Shown: positions 1 to 6,010 of the stretch, one piece after another | How positions within the stretch are numbered: position 1 is the stretch's first letter | Layout: each line of letters begins with the position of its first letter | Assembly (NCBI GenBank): GCA_021785315.1 | Contig: JAJYFX010000044.1 | Coordinates: forward strand, 1-9,357 | Direction: 5' to 3' | Source: Actinomycetes bacterium | GTDB lineage: Bacteria; Actinomycetota; Acidimicrobiia; Acidimicrobiales; Acidimicrobiaceae | Length of the DNA stretch: 9,357 nt | The notes under the pieces: generated by a model | Seen by the model: the letters and a program-made list of their open reading frames with translations, nothing else | Told to the model about the DNA's origin: nothing | Database searches by the model: none | Made by a program: the position numbers and the translations under genes

Positions 1-201
1 TTCAGCGCCAGGAAGCCTCTAAAGGCTGAAACAGCTTTAGCTAAGCGTTGCCGCATCGAGGAATCCAAAGTTCATCACAAGAGCCGTTCCATAGTGGTCA
101 CAGACTGTCATAGAAACTATTCTCTTCAATTCTGATCATATTAGTCAGGAATTCAAAATTAGCGTTTAGAGTGTCCCTATAAGTCAAACAGGGGAGAGAA
201 T
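1..201. other. Non-coding leader region at left edge
   Basis: No supportable gene is seen here. Two short fold-back elements lie at the edge: TTCAGC (1-6) pairs with GCTGAA (25-30), and inside it AGCCT (14-18) pairs with AGGCT (23-27) around a CTAA loop. They could be the end of an upstream transcript or part of a leader, but no T-run follows. The rest is AT-rich upstream DNA that should hold the promoter of the sulfur operon. A 96-codon minus-strand reading frame crossing this region is not believable as a gene because it runs antisense through the better-supported small ORF at 202-363. Confidence 0.4.
178..183 (+). promoter_or_regulatory. Possible -10 box of the sulfur operon
   Basis: TATAAG matches the sigma70 -10 consensus TATAAT at five of six bases and sits about 19 nt upstream of the ATG at 202. 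Transcription from it would begin near 190, giving a very short leader that still includes the GGGGAGAG ribosome-binding site. No good -35 is seen at the expected distance; TTCAAA at 152-157 is 20 nt away. The call therefore rests on one hexamer and its position. Confidence 0.3.
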
Positions 202-363
202 ATGCCAACTTTAGGATTTGCAACTGAAGCATCAACCGGAAGTTTAGCTTCCTTTGTGCAGGCCGTTTGCCCTGCATGCGCAGGACTGCAAGTGGGGGAG
301 CCGGCACTTTGCACTCCAAACACATCAGCCAATGCCTTTGATCGCGGGGGATCACAGGCATGA
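202..363 (+). CDS. Small Cys-containing protein or leader peptide (53 aa)
   Basis: This ORF was found by reading the sequence: ATG at 202, TGA at 361-363, 53 residues. A strong purine-rich ribosome-binding site (GGGGAGAG, 191-198) precedes the ATG, and the stop overlaps the ATG of the siroheme gene as ATGA, the usual sign of a translationally coupled gene pair. The peptide has three cysteines, Cys23 and Cys26 in a C-P-A-C motif and Cys37, and no other recognisable domain, signal peptide or membrane segment. Two readings are possible. It may be a small metal- or redox-binding protein; the Corynebacterium glutamicum sulfate-reduction cluster is known to contain a small gene, cysX, although I cannot show homology. 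Or it may be a cysteine-sensing leader peptide, of the kind described upstream of mycobacterial sulfur genes. The ribosome-binding site and overlap are directly visible; the function is inference. Confidence 0.6.
   Translation: MPTLGFATEASTGSLASFVQAVCPACAGLQVGEPALCTPNTSANAFDRGGSQA
257..313 (+). promoter_or_regulatory. Possible alternative hairpins over the Cys codons of the small ORF
   Basis: TGCAGG (257-262) can pair with CCTGCA (271-276) around an 8-nt loop that holds the first Cys codon (268-270). The same CCTGC (271-275) can instead pair with GCAGG (280-284) around ATGC, so the two hairpins exclude each other. A third hairpin pairs TGCAAGTG (287-294) with CACTTTGCA (305-313) with one bulged T, and this covers the third Cys codon (310-312). 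The second Cys codon is at 277-279. Competing helices at the Cys codons would suit ribosome-stalling control, but short GC-rich pairings are common by chance and no folding energy was computed. Confidence 0.3.
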
Positions 364-1082
364 TGATCTCGCTTAACTTAAAGGGCAAGACTGTGCTCGT
401 AGTCGGCTCAGGTCATGAAGCCGCATCCAGATCCAGGTCGTTGTCGCATGAAGGAGCGGTGGTGACCGTTGTTTCAACCTCGGACCCCACCTTGGGAACC
501 CGGCTCGAGGGAGTTAATTTCTCCTATCAACCCAAGCTGCGCGTTTGCAATCTCAAGGGGGTCTTTCTGGTTATCGCCACCGATAGAAACAGAGCGTTAA
601 ACGAGTGGTTGTTCAAGAAGTCCAGAAAGTTTGGATTCTTGTTGAATACTTTGGATGAAAAGACAACCTCGAGTTTCTGCCACGTGGCCGTAAGACGAAT
701 CGATCCGCATATCGAGATCGCCGTGTCGACCAATGGCGCCTCTCCAGCCTTTGCCTCGAGGCTAAGCACGCGGTTAGCGAGCCAAGTCGGCATAGAGGAC
801 ATTTTGGTACTCGACGCCTTTATCACTTCCAGAGAGCTACTTAAGGCTAGCGGCCGCTCAACATTTGATTTCGATTGGACCGGCTTGGAAAACCGAGTCA
901 GGTCTCGACAACTCGCAGGTGCAGAGCCGGCACACCCAAGTGTCAAGAACTACGGGATGCCATCATTTGGCCTAGCGTTCGCACCGGGCGTTCAGCCTGA
1001 CGAGCATGAAACCTGGCCGGTAACCCCATTCACCAATAATTTGTTAGATAGCCGATTGTCAAGAAGCCAATCTAACTCCTAG
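360..1082 (+). CDS. cysG: Precorrin-2 dehydrogenase / sirohydrochlorin ferrochelatase (siroheme synthase N-terminal type)
   Basis: This cytosolic enzyme oxidises precorrin-2 to sirohydrochlorin with NAD+ and in many homologues also inserts iron, giving siroheme, the cofactor of the sulfite reductase encoded downstream. The N-terminal Rossmann fold is clear: a beta strand followed by GSGHEAASR at residues 16-24, then VVTVV, LVIATD at 70-75 and the active-site segment NTLDEKTTSSF at 96-106, whose Asp99 falls in the region of the family's catalytic aspartate. IAVSTNGASPAFASRL (120-135) is the family's 'STnGxSPxlA' signature. The uroporphyrinogen methyltransferase domain of full-length CysG is absent, so that activity must be encoded elsewhere. 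The last roughly 40 residues, rich in Pro, His and Thr, match nothing I know. The ATG overlaps the upstream small ORF stop, and GGGGGA (346-351) provides a ribosome-binding site. The family is confident; whether it performs the chelatase step is not decided by the sequence. Confidence 0.93.
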   Translation: MMISLNLKGKTVLVVGSGHEAASRSRSLSHEGAVVTVVSTSDPTLGTRLEGVNFSYQPKLRVCNLKGVFLVIATDRNRALNEWLFKKSRKFGFLLNTLDEKTTSSFCHVAVRRIDPHIEIAVSTNGASPAFASRLSTRLASQVGIEDILVLDAFITSRELLKASGRSTFDFDWTGLENRVRSRQLAGAEPAHPSVKNYGMPSFGLAFAPGVQPDEHETWPVTPFTNNLLDSRLSRSQSNS

Positions 1083-1123
1083 TCAAGTACTGAAAACTGA
1101 AACTCACCCCAATGGAGGATTTT

Positions 1124-1660
1124 ATGGCAGATCACGCCCCGGTTCTCTGGTTCACCGGACTTTCCGGAGCAGGGAAAACCACTATAGCCAAAGAGGTTCA
1201 AGCAGATCTATTAAGGAACGATGTTAGAGCAGAGCTGCTTGACGGCGACGAGGTAAGAGCAACTCTCTCGAGCGATCTAGGATTCTCGAAAAAAGATCGC
1301 GACCTCCAAGTTAAACGCATTGCTTTCGTTGCAAACCTCCTCGCCAAGAATGGCATCGTCGTGCTCGTCTCCGCTATAAGCCCTTACCGGGATTCACGGG
1401 ACAGTGCCATCGGCTCATTTGCGAGGGGATTCGAGATCTTTGTTGATGCGCCTTTGTCGGTGCTGGAGCGGCGCGACACCAAAGGCCTTTACCGGCGCGC
1501 GCAGCTTGGCGAAGTAAAGAATCTGACCGGAGTTGATGACCCCTACGAAAGGCCTGAATCTCCCGCCCTTCGCTTGGACACTGATGGAACGCAACTTTTC
1601 GGATCGGTGCAAGAAGTGCTCACCCTCCTTGCAAAGGAGGGTATAGTTGTCCGGAATTGA
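1124..1660 (+). CDS. cysC: Adenylylsulfate (APS) kinase
   Basis: APS kinase phosphorylates adenosine 5'-phosphosulfate to PAPS with ATP. The Walker A motif GLSGAGKTT is at residues 12-20, DGD at 40-42, the substrate segment GFSKKDRD at 53-60, VSAISPYRDSR from 82, and the lid region DTKGLYRRAQLGEV followed by TGVDDPYE. At 178 residues it is a normal single-domain CysC. I chose the ATG at 1124 because TGGAGG (1113-1118) lies 5 nt upstream; the in-frame ATG at 1112 overlaps that site and has none of its own. The usual DRDxN motif reads DRDLQ here, so the family's conserved Asn is not in its normal place. The 3' end overlaps cysH by 14 nt, indicating coupling. Its neighbours are an APS-type reductase and Sat, so PAPS may serve sulfation or a parallel reduction route. 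Confidence 0.95.
   Translation: MADHAPVLWFTGLSGAGKTTIAKEVQADLLRNDVRAELLDGDEVRATLSSDLGFSKKDRDLQVKRIAFVANLLAKNGIVVLVSAISPYRDSRDSAIGSFARGFEIFVDAPLSVLERRDTKGLYRRAQLGEVKNLTGVDDPYERPESPALRLDTDGTQLFGSVQEVLTLLAKEGIVVRN
1633..1640 (+). promoter_or_regulatory. Ribosome-binding site that fixes the TTG start of cysH
   Basis: AAAGGAGG lies inside the last codons of cysC and ends 6 nt before the TTG at 1647. This near-perfect Shine-Dalgarno sequence is why the rare TTG is accepted as the cysH start and supports translational coupling with cysC. Confidence 0.8.
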
Positions 1661-2282
1661 TACCAGCGAAGCCGAGGAAATCATCCGCTGGTCACTTGCA
1701 AACTACGACGACGTGGTCATGACCACTGGCCTGAATCTATCCGGTACCGTCTTACTGGATATAGCCTCAAGAGCGGGATTCGCTGGAAAGCTGATCTTTG
1801 TCGACACGGGTTATCATTTTCCCGAAACCCTGCACTTCTGGCAGAGTTTGGAAGCGAAATATAGCCGCATATCATTCGTAAAGTTGCAGCCAAAAACCGA
1901 AGCTGGATTTCTTTTTGAGACCGATCCGGTCAAGTGCTGCCAGTTGAACAAGATCGCGCCGCTGAACGAGTACCTGTCGGCAATCAAACCCTCCGCCCTG
2001 ATCAATGCCAGGACGAGGGAAAGTTCCCAAGGAAGATCACAACTACAGGTTGTGGAAGAGGGTTCCCCTACCCACATCAACCCTCTGGTGAATGTTTCCC
2101 GCCTGGAGCTGGAGGAATACGCAAACGCGAAATATCTAGAGATCCACCCCCTTTACGCAAGCGGGTTTCTGTCGATGGGATGTTGGCCCTGCACTAAGGC
2201 GGTTCGCCCTGGGGACGACCAGCGCTCCGGGCGTTTTAGCGGGCAGGGAAGAACCGAATGCGGGCTATGGGGATCGCTCTAA
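1647..2282 (+). CDS. cysH: Iron-sulfur APS/PAPS reductase, CysH family
   Basis: This enzyme reduces APS (or PAPS) to sulfite with thioredoxin or a similar thiol donor. The PP-loop region TTGLNLSGTVLL is at residues 26-37, followed by IFVDTGYHFPET (50-61). The two Cys pairs that bind the 4Fe-4S cluster of APS-type reductases are both present: Cys97-Cys98 in DPVKCCQLNK and Cys179/Cys182 in SMGCWPCT. The E. coli PAPS-only type lacks them. RTRESSQGR (122-130) corresponds to the substrate-binding Arg segment and Cys205 in ECGLW is the catalytic cysteine. The usual end is ECGLH; here the His is Trp208, and the protein stops three residues later. At 211 residues it is at the short end for the family. 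It starts with TTG behind a very strong ribosome-binding site and overlaps cysC. The family is certain; the preference for APS over PAPS is inferred from the cluster ligands. Confidence 0.95.
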   Translation: MSGIDTSEAEEIIRWSLANYDDVVMTTGLNLSGTVLLDIASRAGFAGKLIFVDTGYHFPETLHFWQSLEAKYSRISFVKLQPKTEAGFLFETDPVKCCQLNKIAPLNEYLSAIKPSALINARTRESSQGRSQLQVVEEGSPTHINPLVNVSRLELEEYANAKYLEIHPLYASGFLSMGCWPCTKAVRPGDDQRSGRFSGQGRTECGLWGSL

Positions 2283-2287
2283 TCGCA

Positions 2288-2305
2288 GCGGCCAACTCTG
2301 GCCGC
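2288..2305 (+). terminator. Hairpin between cysH and sat (weak terminator or processing site)
   Basis: GCGGCC (2288-2293) and GGCCGC (2300-2305) form a perfect 6-bp GC-only stem around AACTCT, followed by ATTTT. It begins 5 nt after the cysH stop in the only gap of nearly 100 bp before sat. Four T residues make a poor intrinsic terminator, so it more likely gives partial attenuation or protects an mRNA end. The structure is visible; its function is inferred. Confidence 0.4.
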
Positions 2306-2378
2306 ATTTTCGAATGACAGAGCTCGCCGGCAGCAGGGCAGTTGGTTTCAGTACGCACTACAAAAGGAAGATGCATTA

Positions 2379-3512
2379 ATGACTTTGCAAGACCTAAACA
2401 CTCCTCATGGCGGAACGCTAAAGGGACTTTCTATCGTTCCTCGGCAAAAACGTCCTCGTGCAGTCTCCTTGGAGCTCACGCCGCGACAATATGCAGATCT
2501 GGAAATGATCGCGATAGGAGCATATTCGCCGCTCGAAACTTTTATGGGCAGGTCAGACTATTTTTCGGTTATCGAATCGATGCATCTGGCTGATGGAACG
2601 CTCTGGCCGATACCGATAGTCTTCCAGGTTCCCTCGGAGCAGATAGACCCAAGCGTAAGGTATCTCGAACTCACCCATGATCTGACCCAGGTAGCAACGT
2701 TGGAAGTCGGCGAAATCTTCACACTCGATCTCGAATTGGAGGCTTCAAGAATTTATGGAACCACTTCGCAGGACCACCCCGGCGTCAAAATTCTCTATTC
2801 GGGCGGTGACAGAGCTATAACAGGCACGCTGTCGATTCATGAAACAATACTTGGCTACGATGGGCCTGAATATCTAACCCCAGTTCAGACGAGGAAAGCC
2901 TTCGCTGACAAAAACTGGAAATCGGTAGCCGCATTTCAGACCCGCAATCCTGTTCACAGAGCCCACGAGTATCTTCACAAGATAGCTCTTGAGGTAGTGG
3001 ACGGCCTGTTCTTAAATCCGTTGGTGGGCCAGACCAAGAGTGATGATGTGCCAGTTCCGGCGCGAATGGCCGCATACTCTGTGCTGCTTGAGAGATATTA
3101 CCCAAGTGACAGGACCCTACTTGGCGTCTACCCTGCTGCAATGCGCTATGCGGGACCTAAAGAAGCGATTTTGCATGCCATATCTAGAAAGAACTACGGA
3201 TGCACTCACTTCATAGTGGGGCGAGATCATGCGGGAGTGGGAAATTACTACTCAACCTACGCAGCACAAGAGATTTTCGACACACTGCCCCAGGGAGAAC
3301 TCGATATTCACATATTGAAGTTTGAACACAGCTTCTTTTGCTCCGTTTGCCATCAGGTAGCTTCAAAGAGAACGTGCCCTCATGGGCCGGAATTTCATGT
3401 GTCCCTTTCAGGCACTAAAGTACGCGAACTACTGACAAATGGTGAAGATTTGCCACCGGAATTTTCGCGACCCGAAGTTGCAGAGGTTTTGAGACGCGCC
3501 TACCGAGGTTGA
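2379..3512 (+). CDS. sat: Sulfate adenylyltransferase (ATP sulfurylase), homo-oligomeric type
   Basis: Sat activates sulfate with ATP to form APS and pyrophosphate, the first step of the pathway. An N-terminal PUA-like domain (about residues 1-160) is followed by the catalytic nucleotidyltransferase domain with QTRNPVHRAHE at 187-197, including the HxxH pair His193/His196, and GRDHAGVG at 281-288. Cys321, Cys324, Cys333 and a following His (335 or 340) form the zinc-site pattern C-x2-C-x8-C seen in bacterial and archaeal Sat proteins. The C-terminal SGTKVRELL and FSRPEV segments are typical. At 377 residues it has no fused APS kinase domain; that activity is the separate CysC. Use of Sat replaces the CysD/CysN pair. 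AAAGGAAG (2363-2370) lies 8 nt before the ATG. A 96-nt gap with a hairpin separates it from cysH. Confidence 0.97.
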   Translation: MTLQDLNTPHGGTLKGLSIVPRQKRPRAVSLELTPRQYADLEMIAIGAYSPLETFMGRSDYFSVIESMHLADGTLWPIPIVFQVPSEQIDPSVRYLELTHDLTQVATLEVGEIFTLDLELEASRIYGTTSQDHPGVKILYSGGDRAITGTLSIHETILGYDGPEYLTPVQTRKAFADKNWKSVAAFQTRNPVHRAHEYLHKIALEVVDGLFLNPLVGQTKSDDVPVPARMAAYSVLLERYYPSDRTLLGVYPAAMRYAGPKEAILHAISRKNYGCTHFIVGRDHAGVGNYYSTYAAQEIFDTLPQGELDIHILKFEHSFFCSVCHQVASKRTCPHGPEFHVSLSGTKVRELLTNGEDLPPEFSRPEVAEVLRRAYRG

Positions 3513-3611
3513 CGGCAGCCGCCGCATCCAAGCCAAGCCCAAACACAGGCCAGTGCCAAAGGGCGTTTCGACATGTTTCAAAGCAAAGTACACAGGCGAC
3601 AGGAAAACAGC

Positions 3612-5360
3612 ATGACTTTTAGGACGTCACAACCACAGGACCAAAGCACAGAATCGAAGGTAGAACTGATAAAACAGGCAAGCAATGAATTGCGGGGAAA
3701 TATCATTGAAGAACTTTCGAACGGCCTGCCCAACTTCTCGGGCGAATCTGAACAGCTATTGAAATTCCATGGAATCTATAACCAGGATAATCGAGATGTC
3801 AGAGCCGACAGAAAACGTGTCGGGCTTGACATTGAACATATTTGCATGATCCGCCTGGCGATTCCAGGAGGAAGGCTATCGCCCGAACAGTACCTGGCAG
3901 CAGACGAGCTAGCAGAGGTGTTTGGAAATCGAACCCTCAGAGTCACCACGCGGCAAGGAATCCAATTTCACTTCGTGACGAAGCAAAATATTAAAGCGCT
4001 TGTTCGAAAAGTAAACCAGGTGCTCCTCTCTACTTATGGTGGGTGTGGTGACGTGGTCAGAAATGTCACCGCATGCCCCTCTCCAGCACCGGAAATTGAA
4101 ACATTGGGCCTGGGCGAACTCGCCAATCAGATATCGAAGCGCTACAAGCCTGCCTCGAGCGCATATTACGAAATCTGGTTGGACGGTGAAAGAGTTTCTG
4201 ACCTTCAAGCAGCCGGTCCCGCCGGCCCAATTGAGCCATTTTATGGTTCATCTTACCTTCCACGTAAATTCAAGATCGGCCTTACGACGACGCTTGACAA
4301 CTGCATTGATGTGTTGTCTTGTGACCTTGCCCTGGTAATCGACGAGAATCATCCTGACTTGATTCACGTTCTGGTCGGGGGTGGCTTGGGACGATCGTAT
4401 TCCGATGACACCACGAAGCCACTCCTGGCAAAGCCATTTGCGACAGTGCCAAGAAAAGACTTATTTGAGCTAATTGACGCAATTATTTCGATCCAACGTG
4501 ATTATGGAAACCGTGCTGACCGCTCTCACGCGAGATTCAAATATCTGGTTCAGGAGTGGGGTACCGAGAGATTGCGCATAGAGGCCGAGGAGCGCGCCGG
4601 GCTTGGGCTTATAAAGCTTGACCATTTGGAGTTCTCCAACAGTTGCGATCACCTGGGTTGGATCGAGCAGTCCAAGAATCACCTTGCGTATGGCATTAAG
4701 GTACCGAGCGGTCGAATTGCCGATACGGCCGGCGGATCCTATAGAACTGCCATCCGGGAACTGGTAACCAAGTTCAATCTATCAGTGCGATTCACGGCGA
4801 AAGAGGACATCATTCTCACCGATATCCCCGAAATCGCCAGCAATGAGATCATCGACATCTTGAGCTCCTTCGGAATCAAACTAGCGGAGGACTACACCAG
4901 CCTGTCGCGTTCGGCATTTGCATGCCCCGCGCTGCCGACCTGCGGCCTAGCGCTGACTGAATCGGAAAGGTTTCTTCCGACATTTCTCCAGGCCTTCAAT
5001 CAGCTTCTCGAAGACCTTGGCCTTTCGCACCTCGACATCGAGATACGAATGACTGGCTGTCCAAATGGATGCGCCCGGCCATACCTCGCAGAGATAGGCA
5101 TAGTAGGCAGGTCTAAGCGTTCATATGACATCTATTTATGTGCCGACAGGGCCGGCAACCGCTTGGGTGAAATATATGCAACCGACGTTGCCTCGGAAGG
5201 AATTGTTGCATCACTGGAGCCCATTGTGCTTCTATATGCCGCGAATGCTAACGACGGGGAAGAGTTTGGGGATTTCTGCCATCGCTGGGGGATTGACAAT
5301 CTAAAACCTTTCGCACCGCAACCAAGGCGAAGAAATATCGCAGTGGCGCAGGGAGTTTGA
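3612..5360 (+). CDS. cysI: Assimilatory sulfite reductase, siroheme/4Fe-4S subunit
   Basis: This enzyme performs the six-electron reduction of sulfite to sulfide. The nitrite/sulfite reductase repeats are present: LLKFHGIYNQDNRD near the N-terminus, RVTTRQGIQFHF, GCGDVVRNVTACPSP, GGGLGRSY and RSHARFKYLVQEWG. The 4Fe-4S/siroheme ligands are Cys438 and Cys444 (ACPALPTCGL) and Cys483 and Cys487 (TGCPNGCARP). The LLKFHGxYxQDNRD motif favours the sulfite reductase branch shared by CysI and plant ferredoxin-dependent enzymes over nitrite reductase, and the operon agrees. No CysJ flavoprotein, ferredoxin or ferredoxin reductase is encoded in the window, so the electron donor is unknown. I chose ATG 3612 (582 aa) because AGGA (3601-3604) sits 7 nt upstream; an in-frame ATG at 3573 with AAAGGG 9 nt upstream would add 13 residues and cannot be excluded. 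Siroheme would come from the first enzyme of the operon. Confidence 0.93.
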   Translation: MTFRTSQPQDQSTESKVELIKQASNELRGNIIEELSNGLPNFSGESEQLLKFHGIYNQDNRDVRADRKRVGLDIEHICMIRLAIPGGRLSPEQYLAADELAEVFGNRTLRVTTRQGIQFHFVTKQNIKALVRKVNQVLLSTYGGCGDVVRNVTACPSPAPEIETLGLGELANQISKRYKPASSAYYEIWLDGERVSDLQAAGPAGPIEPFYGSSYLPRKFKIGLTTTLDNCIDVLSCDLALVIDENHPDLIHVLVGGGLGRSYSDDTTKPLLAKPFATVPRKDLFELIDAIISIQRDYGNRADRSHARFKYLVQEWGTERLRIEAEERAGLGLIKLDHLEFSNSCDHLGWIEQSKNHLAYGIKVPSGRIADTAGGSYRTAIRELVTKFNLSVRFTAKEDIILTDIPEIASNEIIDILSSFGIKLAEDYTSLSRSAFACPALPTCGLALTESERFLPTFLQAFNQLLEDLGLSHLDIEIRMTGCPNGCARPYLAEIGIVGRSKRSYDIYLCADRAGNRLGEIYATDVASEGIVASLEPIVLLYAANANDGEEFGDFCHRWGIDNLKPFAPQPRRRNIAVAQGV

Positions 5361-5462
5361 AGGGGTTTGTAACCACTGAGAGCTTTATGCCCGGCTTGAT
5401 CAACGGTGAAGAGATTTGTATCGTGTGTAGAGATGAATCAACAAGCTGGGAAAGGACACAAA

Positions 5463-5918
5463 ATGGTTTTTGGGCATTCGCGGATGCAGAACTATCCAAT
5501 CCGATGTACCGCAGGAGCATTCATTTTAAACTCGGGTTTGAACAAATTGAATGGTGAGGACGAATACCTGGAACACATGTTTGGCATGGCAGTTACCGCC
5601 TATCCATTTCTCGATGCAGTAGGATCCACCCGCTTCTCCAAATTGTTCGGATCCCTTGAAGTTCTCCTCGGAACGCTTTTGTTAATTCCGTTGATTCCAG
5701 ATGCGGCGGCTGGAACAGTCATGTTGCCCTTTTCGGCCGGACTTGTTGGACTCTATTTTCGCATTCCCGGAATGAGGGCAGAGAAGAGTCTGCGACCGAC
5801 CAGCCAAGGGATCGCCATGGCCAAGGATCTCTGGTTGCTTGGTATATCATTCTCCCTAGTTCTATCCCAGGTCAAATCAAAAATGCGTAACACAGGCGAC
5901 CTTTGTCAGACTCGTTAA
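5463..5918 (+). CDS. DoxX-like small integral membrane protein
   Basis: This is a 151-residue predicted inner-membrane protein with about four hydrophobic segments: residues 13-29, 61-78, 81-99 and 119-137. Motifs TAGAFILNSGLNKL, GLVGLYFRIPGMR and SLRPTSQGIAMAKDLWLLG resemble a DoxX-like family I know mainly from Actinobacteria; its biochemical role is not established. DoxX/DoxD relatives include the thiosulfate:quinone oxidoreductase of Acidianus, so a sulfur or quinone link is possible but not shown. The start at 5463 is supported by GGGAAAGGA ending 6 nt upstream; the in-frame GTG at 5406 would add 19 residues unlike the rest and has no better site. It follows sulfite reductase by 102 bp in the same direction and precedes the operon's terminal hairpin, so it is probably co-transcribed. 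No conserved cysteine pair is visible. Confidence 0.8.
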   Translation: MVFGHSRMQNYPIRCTAGAFILNSGLNKLNGEDEYLEHMFGMAVTAYPFLDAVGSTRFSKLFGSLEVLLGTLLLIPLIPDAAAGTVMLPFSAGLVGLYFRIPGMRAEKSLRPTSQGIAMAKDLWLLGISFSLVLSQVKSKMRNTGDLCQTR

Positions 5919-5942
5919 TTATTAGAGAAGTGACAACTTAAA

Positions 5943-5978
5943 GATACCGGCCACGCTCTTGCAAGCATGGCCGGTATC
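5943..5978. terminator. Strong hairpin between convergent genes
   Basis: GATACCGGCCA (5943-5953) pairs perfectly with TGGCCGGTATC (5968-5978), an 11-bp stem, and inside it GCT and AGC can add three pairs around a CTTGCA loop. It lies between the stop of the DoxX-like gene (+) and the end of the cupin gene (-), so it can serve both directions. Neither side has a strong T-run (CTTTAA reads out on the minus strand), so classic intrinsic termination is less certain than the structure itself. Confidence 0.75.
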
Positions 5979-6010
5979 GCAATCAGGCTGATTATGATCG
6001 CACCTTTTGT

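Noticed and set aside
98..388. 96-codon minus-strand frame at the head of the sulfur operon
   Set aside because: It is antisense to the small ORF and the start of the siroheme gene, has no recognisable domain, and is weaker than the plus-strand reading.
1112..1123. ATG at 1112 as cysC start
   Set aside because: It overlaps the TGGAGG site that serves the in-frame ATG at 1124, and the extra four residues add nothing to the fold.
3573..3611. ATG at 3573 as sulfite reductase start
   Set aside because: Possible, with AAAGGG 9 nt upstream, but ATG 3612 has AGGA at 7 nt and the extra 13 residues do not look conserved. Left open in the gene entry.
3612..5360. Ferredoxin-nitrite reductase instead of sulfite reductase
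   Set aside because: The families share a fold, but the LLKFHGxYxQDNRD motif and the sulfate-reduction operon favour sulfite.
5357..5557. 66-codon plus-strand frame starting TTG, overlapping the sulfite reductase stop
   Set aside because: The overlap looks like coupling, but the product resembles no family, and the frame runs about 95 nt into the well-supported start of the DoxX-like gene, which has its own good ribosome-binding site.
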